A DNA stretch of 5,583 nucleotides. Origin: Alphaproteobacteria bacterium (GTDB lineage: Bacteria > Pseudomonadota > Alphaproteobacteria > SHVP01). The translations under genes and the position numbers were made by a program. The notes under the pieces are model-generated. The model saw only the letters and a list, made by a program, of their open reading frames with translations. It had not been told where the DNA came from and did not search any database. The stretch is taken from the NCBI GenBank assembly GCA_026421105.1, contig JAPKDI010000101.1, forward strand, positions 1 through 5,583, in the 5' to 3' direction. How positions within the stretch are numbered: position 1 is the first letter of the stretch; each line of letters opens with the position of its first letter. Shown in pieces: positions 1-4,864 of the stretch.

Positions 1-23
1 GCCTGGGCAAACTTGCCGCAGCA

Positions 24-902
24 CTAGGCCATGCCAAGGATATGGTGGGTTTCTGCGGGTGTCGCGGGTTCGCGGCCAAATCCACGCGCAAGACGAACAA
101 ATTCCCGGATAACGGCCCCATTGGTGGGCTGGCCGAGCTCCAGATAGGGGTAATCGCCAAGTCCCACGGCAATATTGCCGCCTTGCTCGCACGCGAGCGA
201 GGCTGGGCCGAAAAGATTGCCGATCTTGTTGGAGGCCGACCAAACGATGTTGCGGTTTCGGGGCAGAAAATCGAGATGGGCCTGGAGCCCTCGAATCGTG
301 CCGGGGTGGCCACCAAAAATGCCGCTGTCGGTGAGGGAGAACAGGAGATAGACCGGCTCATCAACCAGGCCCATTTCAAGAAAGGCCTCAATGGTGCGCG
401 TGAACGGAACCGTCCACGACACAAGCTCCGGCTTTACGCCAAGCTCGCGCATCCGGCGAGCAAAGAATTGAAGCGTCCCGATCGTATTAACGTAGGCGAG
501 ATCGTCGGACGCGTAGGCCTTCGCCACGGAATCGAAACGGTCGACATTGGTGGAGCCCATGTCAATAGGTGCGAAGTCTGGTTTCAAGATCGGATCATTT
601 TGAGTTTCAACAATGTGCCGGAGTCGCGCCTCGTCGCCTTTGATGGTGACCTGACCCAGCGTTGGATGGACCAAGATGTCGCAGGCATCGCGGATGCGGC
701 GTATGGCATCGTTGTACATTTCCGGATCATGGCACGGTGAGCCGTCCGGGTTGCGCACGTGGTAATGAACGATCGAAGCACCCTCTGCACGACAATCGGC
801 AGCAGCTTGCGCAATTTCGTCCGGCGTCCACGGGACATGCGGGTTCTCGTCACGCTTCATGTATTCGTTAATTCGCGCTTCGATGATGATCTTCTGTTTC
901 AT
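24..902 (-). CDS. BKACE / DUF849 family protein (beta-keto acid cleavage enzyme-like)
   Basis: A 292-residue protein, the usual length for the BKACE (DUF849) TIM-barrel family. The founding member, Kce, cleaves 3-keto-5-aminohexanoate with acetyl-CoA in lysine fermentation; other members act on other beta-keto acids, so the substrate here is unknown. Seen in the sequence: an N-terminal strand (residues 4-11), TPDEIAQAA at 26-34, the metal-binding pair in VHYHVRNPDG (His46 and His48, the same numbering I recall for Kce), and a C-terminal block GGNIAVGLGD (241-250) followed by a typical tail with TPAE and ILG. In Kce-type enzymes the block reads GLED, its Glu being the third zinc ligand; here it is Gly249, with Asp250 kept. 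That suggests a divergent subgroup with altered metal binding. The start ATG has GAGGGG four bases upstream. No signal peptide is seen, so the protein is cytoplasmic. Family assignment is firm; activity is not. Confidence 0.9.
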   Translation of the reverse strand: MKQKIIIEARINEYMKRDENPHVPWTPDEIAQAAADCRAEGASIVHYHVRNPDGSPCHDPEMYNDAIRRIRDACDILVHPTLGQVTIKGDEARLRHIVETQNDPILKPDFAPIDMGSTNVDRFDSVAKAYASDDLAYVNTIGTLQFFARRMRELGVKPELVSWTVPFTRTIEAFLEMGLVDEPVYLLFSLTDSGIFGGHPGTIRGLQAHLDFLPRNRNIVWSASNKIGNLFGPASLACEQGGNIAVGLGDYPYLELGQPTNGAVIREFVRLARGFGREPATPAETHHILGMA

Positions 903-906
903 CCGA

Positions 907-912
907 CCCCTC
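907..912 (-). promoter_or_regulatory. Shine-Dalgarno site of the BKACE/DUF849 gene
   Basis: On the minus strand GAGGGG lies four bases before the ATG ending at 902. It supports this start over the downstream Met15. Confidence 0.6.
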
Positions 913-926
913 GTCTTCGTGAAGGT

Positions 927-955
927 ATCATAGAGATCTAAGATGACTCGGTCTG
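927..955 (-). promoter_or_regulatory. Candidate sigma70-type promoter for the BKACE/DUF849 gene
   Basis: On the minus strand TATGAT (927-932) matches the -10 consensus in five of six bases. A weak -35, CAGACC (950-955, three of six bases), lies exactly 17 bases upstream. Transcription would start near 920, giving a leader of under 20 bases that includes the GAGGGG site. This is a by-eye match only. Confidence 0.3.
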
Positions 956-989
956 CCGATGCTTCCTAGATTTACGTTGAACGAATCGG

Positions 990-1517
990 ATGGGAGCACG
1001 AGCGATTATATATCGGGTATGGACGATTCTTTTGGCCGGTAGCGCGATGAGCGTGATGATTAGTTTTGCGAGATTGGTTACCGCCATACGCCACACCGCA
1101 CATAGCGACTCGGCAACCCACCCCGTGGCACTTGAACTGTTCACCTCTTAGGGATGTTTCTCGTGCCCCACCGCAGAAGCTTTCCTCGGCGAGTTGATCG
1201 AAGAACAAAACGATACCATCTCATTGGAATGGCACGTCGACTATTGGGACAAACTGGTCTGGCGCGGCAGTACGTGGAAAGACCCCTTCTCTGATGCGAC
1301 ATTCTCCGAACGCCAACAAACCTCCGCGTCGCAACTTCTAGTTCGTGGTTACGGCTACACGCCCGATTCTACTCAATGCCGATCAGGGATGTGTGGTTTT
1401 GGTTCAGGTAGATCGCTAGGGACTCGTCTCGCACGCCGGAAAGCAGCACCGACTCCTAAGCCACGACGAACTGCGGTATTTGCGATAGGGTTCAACCCTC
1501 TCCTTAACGCAGGCGGC
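990..1517 (+). pseudogene. Decayed DUF1223 (secreted thioredoxin-like) gene with in-frame TAG before its CxxC motif
   Basis: Frame 3 from ATG 990 reads as a DUF1223 protein, a periplasmic family with a thioredoxin-like fold. A hydrophobic segment (codons 6-29) resembles a signal peptide or anchor. Then VALELFTS is followed by a TAG stop at 1149-1151 and GCFSCPTAEAFLGEL, matching the family's VELFTSQGCSSCPPAD, so the stop sits exactly where Gln is normal (CAG to TAG, one transition). After it the match continues: HVDYWD (codons 82-87), KDPF (97-100), SERQ, and YTP (123-125). A five-codon insertion lies before KDPF compared with the usual YLGWKDPF. After about 1364 similarity fades and roughly 100 family residues are missing before the HAD gene begins. 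The downstream piece could start at TTG 1194 and stays open into the HAD frame, which would mimic a fusion protein. The 3' limit is uncertain; the recognisable part ends at 1364-1420. Confidence 0.75.
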
Positions 1518-2174
1518 ATGGTGGCAACGGCAGCACTGATTTTTGACCTTGACGGGGTCTTGGTCGACAGTGAGCTCCTTATTGGGCACGCAGTCAGTGC
1601 CGCGCTAAGCGCGTTCGGCATCGACCTGATCCCCAGCGATTACCATGCTCGTTTCCACTACGTCCGGCTTGAGCGGATGGCCGAAACTATTTCGGCTGAA
1701 CACGGCGTCGTCTTCCCTGAGGATTTTATACCGCAGTTGCGACAGCGTTTGGACGTTGCCTACGCGACGGACTTGATCGCTGTACCGGGGGTTGAAGCGA
1801 TGCTTCGAGCCGTCACCCAGCCTGTCGCCGTGGCCTCAGGCAGTGCGGCTGAAGGCATCGACTTGAAGCTTCGCCGCACGGGGTTGTACGACTTCTTTGC
1901 GCCCCACATTTACAGCGTCTTCGATGTTGGCGCCCGTCGAAAGCCTGCACCGGATGTCTTTTTGCACACGGCGGCGCAACTCGGACTCGCGCCGGGTGAC
2001 TGCGTCGTCATTGAGGATGCCGCTGCCGGCGTCACCGCCGGCATTGCCGCGGGAATGCGCGTCCTTGGGTTCACGGGTGGCGGCCACGCCTATCCGGGCT
2101 TGTCCGAGAAGCTGCTTGATGCGGGCGCAGCAGTTGTCTTCGACGACATGGGCAACCTGATAACGCTTATCTAG
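1518..2174 (+). CDS. HAD superfamily IA hydrolase (phosphatase)
   Basis: A 218-residue cytoplasmic phosphatase of HAD subfamily IA (beta-phosphoglucomutase / phosphoglycolate phosphatase-like group). These enzymes use an aspartyl-phosphate intermediate and Mg2+. Seen: motif I FDLDGVLVDSE with nucleophile Asp10 and acid/base Asp12; a helical C1 cap at about residues 18-88; motif II VASGS with Ser107; motif III Lys142 in RRKPAPD; motif IV VIEDAAAG with Glu166 and Asp167; and GFTGGGH (184-190), common in proteobacterial YieH-like members. All catalytic positions are present, so it should be active on a small phosphorylated metabolite that cannot be named. The reading frame extends upstream to 1194, but those 108 codons resemble DUF1223, so I start at the ATG just before the first HAD strand. 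AGGCGG lies only one base from that ATG, too close to be a good ribosome site, so translation may be weak. Length is normal for the family. Confidence 0.88.
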   Translation: MVATAALIFDLDGVLVDSELLIGHAVSAALSAFGIDLIPSDYHARFHYVRLERMAETISAEHGVVFPEDFIPQLRQRLDVAYATDLIAVPGVEAMLRAVTQPVAVASGSAAEGIDLKLRRTGLYDFFAPHIYSVFDVGARRKPAPDVFLHTAAQLGLAPGDCVVIEDAAAGVTAGIAAGMRVLGFTGGGHAYPGLSEKLLDAGAAVVFDDMGNLITLI

Positions 2175-2227
2175 CGCGGCGCTGGTATAGCGTTGGTAGC
2201 GGGCCCTATATCGTCATTCTACTCCTA

Positions 2228-2253
2228 GAACCGAGCAAGGCCTAGGACGGTTC
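2228..2253. repeat. Inverted repeat GAACCG-N14-CGGTTC
   Basis: GAACCG (2228-2233) and CGGTTC (2248-2253) are exact complements separated by 14 bases. A second pair, CCTAG (2224-2228) and CTAGG (2242-2246), overlaps it. No T tract follows on either strand, so an intrinsic terminator is not supported. It could be a protein-binding dyad or chance. Confidence 0.3.
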
Positions 2254-2295
2254 GGACTCACTGTTGCTACACTCCTACATCCGCTGATCCATCTG

Positions 2296-2454
2296 ATGAA
2301 CGCCTACCCGCGGGTTGTGGTCACGGTATCCGAGACGATTGTAAGACGTGAGACACTGATAGAGGCACTCCATGCGGCGTACTTCCAGGATCGCGCGGCC
2401 GTCCTGGAAAAGAGACCCGTCGCCGAAAAAAGTAAGGCAGATGACGTACTCTAG
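2296..2454 (+). CDS. Possible small protein of 52 residues, unrecognised
   Basis: An ATG-to-TAG frame beginning MNAYPRVVVTVSETIVRRET and ending in a Lys/Asp-rich tail. The frame is open further upstream, back to 2200, without another ATG. A strand-like stretch (residues 6-12) precedes an amphipathic helix-like stretch (about 14-39). There is no Shine-Dalgarno before the ATG and no family I recognise. It ends 20 bases before the lipoprotein start, so co-transcription is possible. It could equally be a fragment of a decayed gene or a chance ORF. Confidence 0.2.
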   Translation: MNAYPRVVVTVSETIVRRETLIEALHAAYFQDRAAVLEKRPVAEKSKADDVL

Positions 2455-2474
2455 GCGTTCAAGTAACTTGCGGT

Positions 2475-2837
2475 ATGAAAACGCAACTCCTGATCATCAT
2501 GGCCACTCTTGCAGTCGGCGCTTGCACGACGCTTCACGAGCCGCTTGAGGAAGCAAAACCGATCGAATCTATACGCCTGTCTGGGGACTTTGCCGAAGTT
2601 GCCCATTGCCTCGAATACGCGCTACGCGCGCGCGATCCGGCCGGCCACTACGAGTTCGTCTCGGAAGGTGCTCAGGGCGTTCTCGAGAGCAACGGCGAGT
2701 GGGAAGTTATCTTCCGGCAAGAAACGCCAACAAGCCTTCGTGCCGCCATCAAGACCGAACTCAACAACGCGGGCCAGCCAAAGCGGCCGGCCGGCCTAAC
2801 GCTCCTGATCGCAACCTGCGCCGGCGGCAATTCCTGA
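2475..2837 (+). CDS. Small predicted lipoprotein of unknown function
   Basis: A 120-residue protein with a lipoprotein signal: Lys2, a hydrophobic core (residues 5-14) and the lipobox VGAC, with Cys17 as the predicted lipidated residue. Mature length is about 104 residues. Glu22, Pro23 and further acidic residues follow the cysteine. There is no Asp at +2, so sorting to the outer membrane is the expected fate in a Gram-negative. Two more cysteines, Cys45 (AHCLEYAL) and Cys115 (IATCAGG), flank the globular part and could form a disulfide in the periplasm. The middle (residues 58-90) looks like alternating strands. I recognise no named family. No clear Shine-Dalgarno is visible; the start is chosen because it gives a complete signal peptide. 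The gene is convergent with the following hydrolase, with four bases between the stop codons. An ORF shifted by one frame across the same bases is a shadow. Confidence 0.75.
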   Translation: MKTQLLIIMATLAVGACTTLHEPLEEAKPIESIRLSGDFAEVAHCLEYALRARDPAGHYEFVSEGAQGVLESNGEWEVIFRQETPTSLRAAIKTELNNAGQPKRPAGLTLLIATCAGGNS

Positions 2838-2841
2838 CGGC

Positions 2842-3687
2842 TTAGGCTTCCGCCAGAAACGCGTCGATCGCGGACACCGCCTCGGGCTCACTCAAGGACG
2901 GACAATGGCCCCGGCCGGGCACAATTGCTTTGCGCATGTCGGGTTTGCGCTTCGCCATTTCGGCCAAGACCTCTTCATCGAGAATATCTGACATCGCGCC
3001 GCGCACGATAAGGACGGGCGTGTCTTTCATAGCACCCCAACTGTCCCACCAGTCCGGCGGCCGCTTCCGCGCGCGAAAGACCTTGCCGTAGACCGGGTCC
3101 ATGTCCGGAACAATTTTTCCATCACGCGATTTGTAGGTCCGTTTCGTTCGCTCCAACCATTCGGCATCGGTAAGGGTGATCCCGCGTTCAGCGCGTTCTT
3201 TTTGCGCGGCGGCAGCTTCTTCTATGCTATCGAAGGCCATAGACTTTCCCATATTCTCGTGCAGGCGCTGACGGCCCCCTGCACCAATCACTGGACCAAC
3301 ATCGTTCATCACGACGCCCGCGATTGCATCCGGACGCTCTAGTGCGATGTGCATGGTGACAATGCCGCCGAGCGAGGTGCCGATAATCACGACCCGGTCC
3401 AATCCCTCATGAGAAAGCAGGTCCAGCACGTCATCGCGGTCGACAAAATAGGAATAGTGTTCCCAATCCGGGTCGTAGTCAGACTGTCCGTGGCCACGCC
3501 AATCCATGCATAGAACTCGTCGGTCGGCGCTAAGTCGCGTTGCCAACTCGAGATACTGCTTTGAATTACCGGTTGTGCCCGACAGGCATAGAACCGGTGT
3601 TTGCCCGTCGGGACCGGCGAAGTCTCGGTAGTACAGGCTCAGACCATCACGTGTGGAAAATCGTTTCTCGACAAATGCGGGCAACAT
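2842..3687 (-). CDS. Alpha/beta hydrolase
   Basis: A 281-residue alpha/beta hydrolase of the common single-domain type (esterase, lactonase or C-C hydrolase-like). The catalytic triad is visible: Ser105 in the nucleophile elbow GTSLGG, Asp234 in GAMSD, and His261 in GRGHCPSL. The DWRGHGQSD block (62-70) is typical of the fold. A cap region of about residues 135-215, rich in charged residues and Trp213/214/217, lies between the core halves. The usual His-Gly of the oxyanion loop is replaced by SGTTGNS (36-42). No signal peptide is seen, so it is probably cytoplasmic. The substrate cannot be inferred. The start ATG is preceded by GGGAGGGC, a strong Shine-Dalgarno. Upstream lies a 212-base spacer with repeats, then the NmrA-like gene on the same strand. 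That spacing suggests its own promoter rather than tight operon coupling. Confidence 0.88.
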   Translation of the reverse strand: MLPAFVEKRFSTRDGLSLYYRDFAGPDGQTPVLCLSGTTGNSKQYLELATRLSADRRVLCMDWRGHGQSDYDPDWEHYSYFVDRDDVLDLLSHEGLDRVVIIGTSLGGIVTMHIALERPDAIAGVVMNDVGPVIGAGGRQRLHENMGKSMAFDSIEEAAAAQKERAERGITLTDAEWLERTKRTYKSRDGKIVPDMDPVYGKVFRARKRPPDWWDSWGAMKDTPVLIVRGAMSDILDEEVLAEMAKRKPDMRKAIVPGRGHCPSLSEPEAVSAIDAFLAEA

Positions 3688-3696
3688 GCCCTCCCT
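3688..3696 (-). promoter_or_regulatory. Shine-Dalgarno site of the alpha/beta hydrolase gene
   Basis: On the minus strand AGGGAGGGC directly precedes the ATG ending at 3687. The same GGGAGGGCAT string occurs before the NmrA-like gene, where AUU takes the place of AUG and the true ATG lies six bases further on. Confidence 0.55.
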
Positions 3697-3698
3697 TT

Positions 3699-3765
3699 TT
3701 TGGTGTTTAGATTGGAATAGTTACTCCCAAACCCACTACGAATATTAACGACGGTTTGGTGTTTA
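3699..3765. repeat. Two exact copies of an 11-bp direct repeat upstream of the alpha/beta hydrolase
   Basis: TTTGGTGTTTA occurs at 3699-3709 and again at 3755-3765 (TAAACACCAAA on the hydrolase strand), 56 bases from start to start. Both copies are in the spacer, 12 and 68 bases before the hydrolase start codon. The copies are exact and face the same way, as expected for paired sites of a DNA-binding regulator. The distal copy overlaps one arm of a separate inverted repeat. Confidence 0.45.
3727..3759. promoter_or_regulatory. Candidate operator: CCAAACC-N19-GGTTTGG inverted repeat
   Basis: CCAAACC (3727-3733) and GGTTTGG (3753-3759) are perfect complements with a 19-base spacer that contains AATATT near its centre. 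On the hydrolase strand the spacer reads TTAATATT, a possible -10 element, but no good -35 was found at the right distance. The position, 40 bases before the start codon of the 2842-3687 gene, suits a transcription-factor site. No regulator gene is visible in this window. Confidence 0.35.
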
Positions 3766-3899
3766 TCTTTCGTCACAACAGCATGGGCATTTTCGAGTGT
3801 TGGTATTGGCAAAGAAATAGTAGACGCCGCGATGCACGAGGATCGAAAGCAGAACACCCGCACAGGAGGCATTTTCCAGCATGGTTTTGCAGCGCACAT

Positions 3900-4769
3900 T
3901 TATGTCGATTTCAATGGCAGCAGCTCGCGCCTCACATAGACATCAAACGTGTTGGGCGCACGACCAAGCAACCAGCGCAGGACGTTGCCATTGCCGGCCA
4001 ATCCATTGGTGTCGTAATGGTCAAACATCCGAGCGCGGGTTTCCATTATATGGGCTGGCATACCCGCGGCCTTTGCCTTGGCTCGGAAGTCGTCGAGCTT
4101 TTCTTGGCCGGCACGTACCGGATGACCAAGAATATCAGTGAGAACCCGCGCCTTGTCTTCGCAAGACAACATGGCCGGGCCACCTAACTCGTAGATGGCA
4201 TAAAAGTGTTCGGCGTGGCCGAGCACTTTTGCCGCCGCCGCACCGACATCTTCGAGATCCACTAGGGATAGTTTCGCCTTGGATGAGAATGCCAGGGTAT
4301 GAACGCCTCGCTTGGAAATGCCCTCCCAGTCACCTGCGATCATTTGCATGTATGATGTCGGCTGCAGGATCGTGTAGGCAAGCGACGACTCGATCAGCGC
4401 CTCTTCCACGAAAACTTTATTCCAGTGATGGGTCAGGCCCTGCACTTGGGGGTGGAGCACTGAGTGGTAAACAAAGTGCGTAACACCCGCCGCCTGAGCG
4501 ACGCTGATCACGCGCCTCCCCAACGCCACCTCCTCGGGGTTCATGTTGGGTGGAATGTGGTAGACGGCTTCAACGCCATTCATGGCGCGGGCCACGTCAT
4601 CGTCATCGCCAAGATCAGCGGTTACTGCCGTTGCCTCGGCGTATTGCGAGAGCGTGCCACTGTACTGCGCCTGTCGGGTGACGAACCGCACACGATGCCC
4701 AGCGCCGACAAGGGCCGGGACAATGTATTGGCCCGTTCGTCCGCCAGCCCCAGTGACTAATACCTCCAT
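3900..4769 (-). CDS. NmrA-like / atypical SDR NAD(P)-binding protein
   Basis: A 289-residue Rossmann-fold protein of the NmrA-like, atypical short-chain dehydrogenase group. Some members reduce quinones or other small molecules with NAD(P)H; others sense the nucleotide without catalysis. Seen: first strand and dinucleotide loop VTGAGGRTG with Gly7, Gly10 and Gly13; a second strand ending near Arg32; Asp52 in TADLGD, which usually contacts the adenine; YHIPP at 70-74; HHWNK with Lys118 where these proteins often keep an active-site-area lysine; and AYTILQPTSYMQ (131-142), the classic NmrA/YtfG-type block. There is no signal peptide. The frame extends 15 codons further upstream to 4814, but the ATG at 4769 starts exactly at the Rossmann strand and has GGGGAGGG at the right spacing, so I use it. 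It is divergent from the esterase gene to the right, suggesting shared control. Substrate unknown. Confidence 0.88.
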   Translation of the reverse strand: MEVLVTGAGGRTGQYIVPALVGAGHRVRFVTRQAQYSGTLSQYAEATAVTADLGDDDDVARAMNGVEAVYHIPPNMNPEEVALGRRVISVAQAAGVTHFVYHSVLHPQVQGLTHHWNKVFVEEALIESSLAYTILQPTSYMQMIAGDWEGISKRGVHTLAFSSKAKLSLVDLEDVGAAAAKVLGHAEHFYAIYELGGPAMLSCEDKARVLTDILGHPVRAGQEKLDDFRAKAKAAGMPAHIMETRARMFDHYDTNGLAGNGNVLRWLLGRAPNTFDVYVRRELLPLKST

Positions 4770-4775
4770 AGCAAT

Positions 4776-4784
4776 GCCCTCCCC
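4776..4784 (-). promoter_or_regulatory. Shine-Dalgarno that fixes the NmrA-like start at 4769
   Basis: On the minus strand GGGGAGGGC lies six bases before ATG 4769. The alternative ATG at 4814 has no comparable site, and its extra 15 residues precede the usual first strand of the fold. Confidence 0.6.
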
Positions 4785-4830
4785 TAAAGCAACATCGAAC
4801 CACAGCCACCCCATTCCACAAACCTGCAGC

Positions 4831-4846
4831 GTGCGGCTGACCGCAC
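4831..4846. promoter_or_regulatory. Perfect 6-bp hairpin in the divergent spacer
   Basis: GTGCGG-CTGA-CCGCAC forms a perfect stem with a four-base loop, between the starts of the NmrA-like gene (minus) and the esterase gene (plus). There is no T tract, so a terminator is unlikely. It could be an operator for both genes or a structure in one leader. Confidence 0.3.
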
Positions 4847-4864
4847 CTCGTGCTATGGCATCTC

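Larger units (their letters stand above)
2175..2474. other. 300-base region with no convincing gene
   Basis: This lies between the HAD gene and the lipoprotein gene. It holds a GAACCG/CGGTTC inverted repeat and a 52-codon plus-strand ORF of doubtful status, both listed separately. No T-rich hairpin terminator follows the HAD stop, and no good -35/-10 pair was seen before the lipoprotein gene. The lack of any recognisable protein match in a stretch this long may mean old coding sequence that has decayed. Confidence 0.5.

Noticed and set aside
6..17. GGCAAACTTGCC near-palindrome downstream of the BKACE/DUF849 stop as a terminator
   Set aside because: The stem is four to five bases with almost no loop, and the sequence is cut by the window edge.
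42..740. Plus-strand 232-codon open frame opposite the BKACE/DUF849 gene
   Set aside because: It is the antisense shadow of a well-recognised protein, has no Shine-Dalgarno and resembles no family.
2823..2854. GGCGG ... CCGCC pair across the convergent gene ends as a two-way terminator
   Set aside because: Only five base pairs with a 22-base loop and no T tract on either side; too weak to call.
3712..3730. TTGG ... CCAA dyad next to the hydrolase Shine-Dalgarno
   Set aside because: Only four outer bases pair cleanly; the longer repeats nearby are better supported.
3639..3899. Minus-strand 86-codon ORF starting directly after the NmrA-like stop (TAAATG)
   Set aside because: The junction looks like translational coupling, but there is no ribosome site, the protein shows no recognisable fold, and it overlaps the good start and Shine-Dalgarno of the hydrolase.
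3756..4187. Plus-strand ORFs (143 and 86 codons) at the end of the NmrA-like gene, one preceded by AGGAGG at 3865
   Set aside because: Most of their length is antisense to the NmrA-like gene and their translations look like shadow protein. The AGGAGG is 11 bases from its ATG, longer than usual, and is probably chance.
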